38,078 nucleotides of DNA, from assembly GCF_943913695.1 (NCBI RefSeq), contig NZ_CALTZE010000018.1, positions 1-38,078 of the forward strand, read 5' to 3'. The DNA comes from an uncultured Marmoricola sp. (GTDB lineage Bacteria > Actinomycetota > Actinomycetes > Propionibacteriales > Nocardioidaceae). The notes beneath the pieces were generated by a model. The model saw only the letters and a program-made list of their open reading frames with translations, was not told where the DNA came from and did not search any database. The translations under genes were made by a program, and so were the position numbers. Below, piece after piece: positions 31,757 to 38,078 of this stretch (positions within the stretch are counted from its first letter, which is position 1; every line of letters starts with the position of its first letter).

Positions 31757-32487
31757 CGGGCCACCTGCAGGTGGCGATCGGTCGTTCTTGCGGGCATCTG
31801 CCTGCGTTCGTGCTGCGCACCAGGTGAGCGTGGCCCGGCCGGCTCGCTGGAGACGGCCCCGACCGTCTCCAGCCCGGCCGCCGTACGGGTGTTGTTTCCG
31901 GCCTCGGAAGGCTCATCGGCCAGCTCTCCGGCGATCTTCGCGGCGAGGTCGCGCAACGGAGGTGCCTTCTCGATCCGCCGAGTCGCGTGCAGGACGGTGG
32001 TGTGATCGCGGTCGAAGTGGCGGGCGATCTGGGGAAGGCTCTGCCCACGCATCCGCGCAGCGGTCATAGCGACCCCGCGGGCATCGGCGGTCGCGCGAGT
32101 CCGGTCGGCGCCGATCAGCGTCTCGGGTGTCGTGCCGAAGGCCCGCGCTGCTGCGACCACGGCGTGGTCGATTAGGTCGTGCGGCTCGAACGTCGACTGA
32201 GGAACGGGCGCGGCCGTCTCTTGGGTGCGGGGCAGGCGTTCGGTGTAGCGGTCGCTGACGTGCTGCGTGACCCGGGCGGCCGCATCTGCCAGGCGCGGCT
32301 GTTGCTGGGTGCGGCGTACGGCTACCGGCGGACCGAATTGTTCCAAGTTCGTGAATCCGGCCGAAGTCGGTGCCGTCCACTGAAGTCGGCGGTACGCAAT
32401 CGAGGCCGTGCGTGTGGCGTAGTCCGACAGACTCGCCGGCCGCGGAGCGGTCCTCTCCGTCCAGTCCTCGGTCTCGAATGCAGTCAC
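31753..32487 (-). CDS. DnaA domain-IV DNA-binding protein (no ATPase domain)
   Basis: A 244-residue protein whose middle (about 110-180) is a DnaA C-terminal DNA-binding domain: VVAAARAFGTTPETLIGADRTRATADARGVAMTAARMRGQSLPQIARHFDRDHTTVLHATRRI in pieces, including the signature DRDHTTVLHA. Domains I-III (AAA+ ATPase) are absent. The N- and C-terminal thirds are unrelated and polar. It should bind DnaA-box-like DNA without ATP-driven assembly. It could be a replication or copy-control protein of the element, or a transcription regulator. It is divergent from the SIR2 operon and coupled to the SNase gene. Confidence 0.82.
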   Translation of the reverse strand: MTAFETEDWTERTAPRPASLSDYATRTASIAYRRLQWTAPTSAGFTNLEQFGPPVAVRRTQQQPRLADAAARVTQHVSDRYTERLPRTQETAAPVPQSTFEPHDLIDHAVVAAARAFGTTPETLIGADRTRATADARGVAMTAARMRGQSLPQIARHFDRDHTTVLHATRRIEKAPPLRDLAAKIAGELADEPSEAGNNTRTAAGLETVGAVSSEPAGPRSPGAQHERRQMPARTTDRHLQVAR

Positions 32488-32593
32488 GATCCGGGACGAG
32501 GCGCGCGCTCACCGCAAGGGCAATCCGGTTCGGCACTTGCTTCGCATCGTGGCGCTCTGCAGCGGTGTTGCGCATGATTGCGAGAGAAAGCTC

Positions 32594-32614
32594 CACGGTT
32601 CATTGGACACCGTG
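32594..32614. promoter_or_regulatory. inverted repeat between the DnaA-domain gene and the SIR2 operon
   Basis: CACGGT (32594-32599) and ACCGTG (32609-32614) form 6-bp arms 9 bp apart in the 211-bp divergent intergenic region. An operator is possible. Confidence 0.35.
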
Positions 32615-32698
32615 CCAGCATGTGCCGGTGCTCGATATCTCCGCCGTAGGCGACCGCCGTCGCCCCCAGGGACCGTACAGGCCAGCGGAGATCACTCG

Positions 32699-34438
32699 AT
32701 GAGCCACTCACCCGTCCGCACGGTCGCTGGGGTGCTGGAGGGCTTCGAGCATGGCTTCTCGGAGTTTGCCGCCTCCTTCACGGCTGGGGACTACGTCCTG
32801 TGGCTCGGATCGGGCATCTCGCGCGATGTGGTGCCCAACGTTCAAGAGCTTCTCGTCCGCGTACTTGAGATGCTCCGCACCAACATCGACCACGCCAACC
32901 CTGCATGCCCCTACTCGGCAGCGCTCAAGGAGGCGCTGGTCCTCGCCGGCCTGTCTCAGGGCGATATCGACGCGATCGACCTCGCCGTGCCGGTTGAATC
33001 GTGGGCAGACTGCGGCGGGATCACTTGGCGATTGACCTCCAGGTATGCCGAGGTTCTCGACATCCCCGTGCCAGGGCAGCCCGCGGACTATCTTGTCTGG
33101 TCCGGCTTGGATGTCCCTGGCACCTACGGCGACCCTGCGCTCCGACCGGATGTCGAGCACCTCTGCATCGCACTGCTGATCTTGGAGGGCGTCGTCGGCT
33201 CTGCTGTCACCGCGAACTGGGACGGGCTCATCGAACAGGCACTCGCAGCCTTGACCAATGAACCAGACGCGATCATCCGCGTCATCGTCCGCGGAGAGGA
33301 CTTCCGGCAGCGCAATCGACGTGCGGAGCTGATCAAGTTCCACGGATGCGCGGTCCGTGCGCGTGACGACGAGGCAACGTACAGAGCCCTTCTCATCGCT
33401 CGACAGCAGCAGATCTCCGGCTGGACCGAGCGGAACGAGAACGGGGTCATGCGTAAGCACCTTGAGCTCCTCTACACGGACTCTCCCTCCCTCGTGGTGG
33501 GCCTCTCGGTCCAGGACGCGAACATGCACACCATGATCGCTCGGTCGATCGAGGACCTCCCGCGGCCATGGCCACACACGCCGCCAGCGGTTGTGCTGTC
33601 CGAGGAACAACTACAGGCCCACCACCGCCATCTCCTTCGGATGACCTATGGGTCCGCCGAGTACGAGACTCACGCGGCCGAGATCAACGACTCGGCAGTT
33701 CTCGGTTCGTACGCGAAGCCGACCTTGCTGGCGCTCCTGTTCTGGACCCTGACCGACAAGCTCCTCGCGGTCCTCTCGTGCCTGCCAGGCAACTCGTCCT
33801 GGAGCGAGACCGAGACTGAGCATCTGCGCCTCGACCTCCGACAACTCCGCGATAACGTGGCCGAGCACGCGGAGCCCGCCAATCGGGCGTTCCTCTCTCA
33901 ACTGGTCGATCTGAGCATCCTCATGCTTGGCATCTTCCGGACTGGACGCGCTCCAGCCAGTGGTGCTGCCAATTACGAGCCGCTCTCCGACCGCCCCATC
34001 CGCGATGCCTTGCAGAACCCCGACTTTCCGGGCGCAGCGTTCGGGCGCCTGGCGGTGGCGATCTCACTACTCGGCCGCGGCCATTCCGACGGCGAGTGGA
34101 CGCTCCTTCCGGGGACGACCGGGGCAGCCGAACAGGGGGTCCTCAGACTCGTCGCGCCACCGAGCGCCCCAACACCACGCGAGGTACGCGTCTTCCTCGT
34201 CAAGGACACCCACGCTGCGATCACACTTACGATGGATGGCCTCGCCCACGAGGACGACCCCAACACGCTCATCGTGCTAACCGAACGAGAGCCGACCCCC
34301 GTCGTACGTTCGCCGCGGCCCAGGTACGGACGCGTGGGCTCAACTGGCGCGGGCCGAGTCAGTATTGAGGATCTGTACGAAGCGGCTGATTCGGCGGACG
34401 ATCTCTACGCCACCTTCAAACTTGCTGGAGGCCTCTAG
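32699..34438 (+). CDS. SIR2-domain defence effector (Lamassu-Sir2/ABC-3C type)
   Basis: A 579-residue protein. The N-terminal half is a SIR2-like NAD-binding domain: DYVLWLGSGIS (31-41, the GAG[IV]S loop), TANWDGLIEQ (171-180), catalytic-type His215 in KFHGC and LVVGLSVQDANMH (265-277). The C-terminal half is helical with an unassigned domain. SIR2 effectors of phage-defence systems deplete NAD+ and stop growth on infection. ATG 32699 has GGAG at 32687-32690 (spacing 8). It is the first of three overlapping genes (TAGTG overlap to the next). Lower GC and different codon choice than the core suggest acquired DNA. Confidence 0.85.
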   Translation: MSHSPVRTVAGVLEGFEHGFSEFAASFTAGDYVLWLGSGISRDVVPNVQELLVRVLEMLRTNIDHANPACPYSAALKEALVLAGLSQGDIDAIDLAVPVESWADCGGITWRLTSRYAEVLDIPVPGQPADYLVWSGLDVPGTYGDPALRPDVEHLCIALLILEGVVGSAVTANWDGLIEQALAALTNEPDAIIRVIVRGEDFRQRNRRAELIKFHGCAVRARDDEATYRALLIARQQQISGWTERNENGVMRKHLELLYTDSPSLVVGLSVQDANMHTMIARSIEDLPRPWPHTPPAVVLSEEQLQAHHRHLLRMTYGSAEYETHAAEINDSAVLGSYAKPTLLALLFWTLTDKLLAVLSCLPGNSSWSETETEHLRLDLRQLRDNVAEHAEPANRAFLSQLVDLSILMLGIFRTGRAPASGAANYEPLSDRPIRDALQNPDFPGAAFGRLAVAISLLGRGHSDGEWTLLPGTTGAAEQGVLRLVAPPSAPTPREVRVFLVKDTHAAITLTMDGLAHEDDPNTLIVLTEREPTPVVRSPRPRYGRVGSTGAGRVSIEDLYEAADSADDLYATFKLAGGL

Positions 34439-35025
34439 TGACCGACCCACAGACCACGCCGCTCGAGCTGGTGATGACCGTCCTCGAGCGCGGCGGCTAC
34501 CAGCGGCTCCCCAAGCCATTGACCGTCGCCGGCATGGAGTTCGACTTCGAAGCGGCCGCGCGCGGCACACAGCGTTCCCACGACCTTGTCCTGGTTACCA
34601 CCGACCGGCTGCCAACGCTTCGTCTCCAGCGTCTCCTTGCAGGACTGGCGCGTTCTCTGGATCTGGCGCAGTCCAGGAGGCCGGTCACCCTCGTGATCGT
34701 CGGTGATCTCTCCGCAATCGACCGAAACGAGCTCGAACGCCACGCCCGTGTGCTGCACGTCGAGTCCGCCGATCCCACCCAAGCGGAGGTCGAACGCGCG
34801 ATCGCCATTCTCCTCCCGCTCGACCTTCCCGCTGCCGCCATCATGCATGGAAGCGACCCCGTCAACGAGGTCTTAGCAACTCTGGGGCTCGGCCCGGACA
34901 CCGCCGAACACATCACGCTGGTGCGAGCAGCGATCGAAGGCGCCGACGATGTTCGGGACGCCCTCCGCGCCTACGTCAACGCCGGTGTCGTCGAGACTTC
35001 ACCCGGGGGCGCACTCGATGACTGA
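34438..35025 (+). CDS. accessory (middle) component of the SIR2/SMC system
   Basis: A 195-residue protein: VMTVLERGGYQRLPKPLTVAGMEFDFEAAARG, a strand LVLVTTD and helix-strand RRPVTLVIVGDLSAIDRNEL. The pattern could be an alpha/beta nuclease-like core, but no complete PD-(D/E)xK motif is visible. It lies between effector and ATPase genes with overlaps of 1 bp and 8 bp, the place taken by the small subunit (LmuC-like / ABC-3C middle component). The start is GTG 34438. The assignment rests on position and size rather than a recognised domain. Confidence 0.65.
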   Translation: MTDPQTTPLELVMTVLERGGYQRLPKPLTVAGMEFDFEAAARGTQRSHDLVLVTTDRLPTLRLQRLLAGLARSLDLAQSRRPVTLVIVGDLSAIDRNELERHARVLHVESADPTQAEVERAIAILLPLDLPAAAIMHGSDPVNEVLATLGLGPDTAEHITLVRAAIEGADDVRDALRAYVNAGVVETSPGGALDD

Positions 35026-37465
35026 CGTCCCTATCCGAAGCATCACGATCTCCGACTTCCGACGCCTCGATGGCACTCGGACGCTGCCACTCGACGCACC
35101 CATCGTGCTGATCCACGGATCCAATGGCGCAGGAAAGACCAGCGTGCTCTCGGCCCTCGAACTCGGCTTGACCGGGCAGATCCGAAGCCTGCAACGACAA
35201 GACCCCCGCTACACCGCTCACCTACCAACCCTTGGCCAGGACTTCGCCACCGTCCGCGTCGAGGCAGACCCCTCCTTCACCGGCAACCAAGGCCTCGCAG
35301 CACCTCTCACCGCCGGCGGCAGCAGAATCGAAGGCAACCCCGCTCTCACACCTGAGGCCGCCAACTTCTACGGCGAACGCTGCTACCTCGACCAAGCCTC
35401 CCTGGGTCGCCTCCTTGAGCTCTACCAGCATCGAGAAGGCAAGCAGGAATCAGCGCTCGCCCAGTTCGTCAACGAACTCCTCGGCCTCGAACAGCTCGAT
35501 GCCCTTCGCACCGGCTTGAGCGCCGCCAACGACCTTCGATCCCTCAAGAAGCTCGCCGATCGCCTCGATGACGCCGCCACTCGAGCCGACCATGCCGAAG
35601 CGGCGCTCACCGAGACCACCCGCGACCTCACAGATGCCAGAGCCGAGACCGACCAGGCCCGTGCCGCAGCCCGCGCCGCGGCCCGATCCCTCGGCCTCGA
35701 CCCGCCTGAAAGTCCAACCGCTGAGAGGACCGCCGGCCTTATCGATGAGGACGCGGACGACCGCCTCATCGGTGCCATCCGCCGGGCGGTAGCCGACCAG
35801 GACCTCGACACCGAACGTACCCAGCTACTGGCTCTCCAGCGGGACCTCATCGCCCTCGGAGGACGCCTCGATGCAGCTGCTGCACGACCCTCGACCCATG
35901 ACCTCACGCAAGCTCGTGACCAGCTGAACGAAGCCACGCAGCAGCTCGAGCTCTGGGAACGCGAAGCCGGGCCTGACATCGAGGCTTGGCGGCGTGCAGC
36001 TCGCGCGGCCGGAGTCGTCCTCGACACTGATCATGGAGCAGACATCCACCGGGCGCTGAATGAGGTGCAGCGCCTCCTCGACTCCCAAACGGCGTTGCAG
36101 ACCGAGCAGCAGGCCATCCAGTCACGCCTTGACTCTGATCAACAACACCTGGATTCGCTGCAGGAGCGCCTTCTCGACGCGCAGGAACACGCGACGGCGC
36201 TGGTCGAAGGCCTTGCGTCCATCCGCACGGCCATCACGAGCGACATCTGCCCCGTCTGCGATCGCGACTATGCCGAACTCGGGTCAGGACACCTGGGTGC
36301 TCATGTCGACGCCAAGATCACTCAACTCAGCCAGCAGGGACAACGTCTTCTCGATCTGCGGCAGGAACGCGATGCCCTCCGGGCCACGATCGCGCGGACC
36401 CAAACCGAGCTGGAAGCGACCACGGCCGCTCTCCTCGAACCTGCGCAGGCAGGAGAGCTGGAGGAGCGTGCCGCCGAGCTCGCGCGCCTTCGCGACGCAT
36501 GGCAGCTCTTGGGTCCGGCAGCCGAGACCGGGCGCACCATGCGTACGGCCGAGACCCAAGCACGGCGCCGTGTTGAAGAGTTCGAAACGGCCTCGAGCGA
36601 GGACCAGTTCGCCCGAGCCGAACTCGCACGATGCGCTGCGATCCTGGGGCGCCCGATACCCGACGGAGACACGATCCGAGCGATCTGGGAGATCCTGTCC
36701 GGCGCCGTGAGATCCCGTCTCGAGGAGATCGGCAAGCGGGCGGCCACGCAGCGCGACGGGACTTCGGCTGCAGAGCGGATGGAGCAAGCTCTCCGGCGCC
36801 AAGCTGATGCCGTGGCACGAGTGGCCGACGCGGCACAGCACAAGGGCGAATGGGATGCCTGCGTCAAGGAGGGGCGCCGGCGCCAGGCGGTAGCCCGCGC
36901 TGTCTTCGATGCGGCCACCGAGGTCAGAACCAACGTCGTCCAGCGGGTCTTCACTCAATCGCTCAACCGCGTCTGGATGAGCCTCTTCTCCCGCCTCGCC
37001 CCAAATGAGGGGTTCATCCCGTCGTTTGGCATCCCGACGTCGTCAAAAAGCGGCCTGGAACTGACGCTTCGCACGGTTCACCGCGAGGGGCGGGAAGGGG
37101 GTTCTCCGCAGATGATGCTCAGCGCGGGCAACCTCAATACCGCTGCCCTATCGCTCTTTCTCGCTCTTCACCTCGCCGTGGATCCCGTGATCCCCTGTCT
37201 CGTCTTCGATGATCCGGTCCAGGCGATGGACGAGGTGCATGTCGCTCAGTTCGCCGGACTTATCCGCGTGCTGGCCAGACAGCACGAGCGTCAAGTAATC
37301 ATCGCGGTCCACGAACGCGAGCTTTTCGACTACCTCGCCCTTGAACTCAGCCCGGCCTACGAGGGGGACGAACTGCTCACCATCGAGCTCGGCGAACGAT
37401 CCCTTGAGCACGATCGCGGGATTACTCGACACATCTGGACCCCCGATCCAGCGATCGCGGGCTAA
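35018..37465 (+). CDS. SMC/Rad50-like ATPase (LmuB-type)
   Basis: An 815-residue SMC-type ABC ATPase. Walker A GSNGAGKT (34-41) follows ITISDFRRLDG. Long coiled coils (about 185-400 and 430-650) flank a zinc hook C411-P-V-C414 (DICPVCDRDY). The C-terminal head has the signature LSAGNLN (701-707), Walker B CLVFDDPVQAMDE (D731/D732) and the H-loop His765 (IIAVHER). This is the sensor/DNA-binding ATPase of Lamassu-like systems, thought to recognise phage DNA structures and release the effector. ATG 35018 overlaps the accessory gene by 8 bp. Rad50/SbcC housekeeping function is unlikely, as no Mre11/SbcD partner adjoins. Confidence 0.92.
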   Translation: MTDVPIRSITISDFRRLDGTRTLPLDAPIVLIHGSNGAGKTSVLSALELGLTGQIRSLQRQDPRYTAHLPTLGQDFATVRVEADPSFTGNQGLAAPLTAGGSRIEGNPALTPEAANFYGERCYLDQASLGRLLELYQHREGKQESALAQFVNELLGLEQLDALRTGLSAANDLRSLKKLADRLDDAATRADHAEAALTETTRDLTDARAETDQARAAARAAARSLGLDPPESPTAERTAGLIDEDADDRLIGAIRRAVADQDLDTERTQLLALQRDLIALGGRLDAAAARPSTHDLTQARDQLNEATQQLELWEREAGPDIEAWRRAARAAGVVLDTDHGADIHRALNEVQRLLDSQTALQTEQQAIQSRLDSDQQHLDSLQERLLDAQEHATALVEGLASIRTAITSDICPVCDRDYAELGSGHLGAHVDAKITQLSQQGQRLLDLRQERDALRATIARTQTELEATTAALLEPAQAGELEERAAELARLRDAWQLLGPAAETGRTMRTAETQARRRVEEFETASSEDQFARAELARCAAILGRPIPDGDTIRAIWEILSGAVRSRLEEIGKRAATQRDGTSAAERMEQALRRQADAVARVADAAQHKGEWDACVKEGRRRQAVARAVFDAATEVRTNVVQRVFTQSLNRVWMSLFSRLAPNEGFIPSFGIPTSSKSGLELTLRTVHREGREGGSPQMMLSAGNLNTAALSLFLALHLAVDPVIPCLVFDDPVQAMDEVHVAQFAGLIRVLARQHERQVIIAVHERELFDYLALELSPAYEGDELLTIELGERSLEHDRGITRHIWTPDPAIAG

Positions 37466-37517
37466 CCGGGACAGCGCAGAAGAGCCGGGCCCCATGTCCG
37501 GTGACTATGGGGCGGGC

Positions 37518-38078
37518 TCATCTTGTGCTTCCTGCGTAGGTGGTCCATCGGGCGCCGGCAGCAGCGCTCCAGGCTTCAGCGGTGCTGATATGGATGCCGA
37601 GCAGATCGGCGAGCACGATGCTGGGGAGTTCGGCACCGAGTTGCAGGAGTGCGGTGTTGCGGGCGGCGCGTAGTGGGATGCCGAGGTCGCGCAGGCGCTT
37701 GGCGAGTCCGGTGGCGTCCATCGGGTGGCCGGGCCGGCGTCCGGGGAAGAGCCATTGATCGGCGTCGGCGAGGCGGCCAGCCATCCCGGCGGGGACTTGT
37801 TCGGGCAGCTGCTGGGCCAGCTCATCAAGTGGTGGCGGGAGCCGGACAGCGTCCGCTCCGAGCCGGAGCAACACCTGCCCCTCCTCGTGTTGGATGTCGG
37901 CCCTGGACAACCGCGTGATGCGGGCGGTGGTTTGGCCGTAGAGCAGCAGGAGGAGGGCGGCTACCCGGTCACGGACGGGCACATGGTCGTCGGTGAGGAA
38001 GCGGCGTGCCATCGCCCAGCGGTGGTCGTCGGTGATGAACCAGCTGGGGTCACGGGCGGGCGGGTAGTCGGCGTCGAC
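37518..38078 (-). CDS. tyrosine-recombinase-like protein of a mobile element (5' truncated by the window edge)
   Basis: The frame is open to the window edge, so the N-terminus lies outside; 186 residues are visible. The segment RDRVAALLLLLYGQTTARITRLSRADI resembles the Arg-box of tyrosine recombinases. WLFPGRRPGHPMDATGL, RAARNTALLQLGAELPSIVLADLLGIH and the end TTYAGS follow. The usual LGH...Y end is altered (LGIHISTAEAWS), so the catalytic Tyr is absent or lies in the final TTYAGS. Similar proteins are common as transposon-linked integrases in actinobacteria. It converges with the SMC gene (52-bp gap) and may mark another mobile element. Confidence 0.6.
   Translation of the reverse strand, partial: VDADYPPARDPSWFITDDHRWAMARRFLTDDHVPVRDRVAALLLLLYGQTTARITRLSRADIQHEEGQVLLRLGADAVRLPPPLDELAQQLPEQVPAGMAGRLADADQWLFPGRRPGHPMDATGLAKRLRDLGIPLRAARNTALLQLGAELPSIVLADLLGIHISTAEAWSAAAGARWTTYAGSTR

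Noticed and set aside
35018..37465. Housekeeping SbcC/Rad50 or RecN
   Set aside because: No SbcD/Mre11 partner; overlap with SIR2 and accessory genes on a mobile island points to defence.
23313..38078. CRISPR array or cas genes in the island
   Set aside because: No regularly spaced repeats and no Cas motifs were seen.

Overview
The window is high-GC actinobacterial DNA. The evidence is a WhiB7-type Fe-S regulator, UvrD2 helicase, DUF2342, a UPF0182 protein, a PPA1309-family protein, frequent GTG starts, 4-bp ATGA/GTGA gene overlaps and a tRNA gene without an encoded CCA. My best guess is a Nocardioides-like member of the Propionibacteriales. The genus is an inference from protein style, not a search.

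Positions 1-23240 are chromosomal core. The order uvrD2 - whiB7 - ABC1 kinase - E1-like protein ... DUF2342 ... PDZ/Lon-like protease - UPF0182 recalls the Rv3193c-Rv3198c neighbourhood of Mycobacterium tuberculosis (from memory). whiB7 has the classic layout: an AT-rich-box promoter, a small upstream ORF and a perfect 11-bp attenuator-like hairpin. Set into this block, on the minus strand, is a tightly overlapping four-gene operon, kaiC-kaiB-PAS-REC. It encodes a KaiA-less KaiC/KaiB module with a PAS protein whose histidine-kinase-like helix carries Asn where the phospho-His should be, followed by a stand-alone receiver. Around it are a HhH-PHP protein, a YgjP-like metallopeptidase, a Nudix hydrolase, MoaE, a crotonase, a class III adenylate cyclase with a thioesterase, and a PAS histidine kinase that seems to be cut by an in-frame TAG. 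Several core genes look leaderless (a -10-like hexamer 6-7 nt before the start codon).

At 23239-23312 lies the initiator tRNA (fMet). From just after its 3' end to the window edge the DNA looks acquired: base composition is less extreme, orphan proteins are common, and there is a tyrosine integrase with an excisionase-like HTH protein. This fits an island integrated at the tRNA. The left part carries a DUF433/DUF5615 toxin-antitoxin pair next to the tRNA, then integrase, excisionase and two unknown proteins in one minus-strand run. The middle carries a membrane protein with a degenerate M48-like region, a split membrane/GNAT gene, small proteins, a secreted SNase-type nuclease and a protein containing only the DNA-binding domain IV of DnaA. 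The right part is a three-gene defence-type operon: a SIR2-domain protein, a 195-aa accessory protein and an SMC/Rad50-like ATPase with zinc-hook CxxC. This matches the Lamassu / ABC-three-component layout with a SIR2 effector. The window ends in a 5'-truncated recombinase-like gene. No second copy of the tRNA 3' end was seen, so the right boundary of the island is probably outside the window.

The best candidates for little-described biology are the kaiC-kaiB-PAS-REC operon, the SIR2-SMC operon with its divergent DnaA-domain-IV regulator candidate, the repeat arrays at 2881-2957 and 10072-10124, and the two RBS-bearing frames interrupted by TAG.
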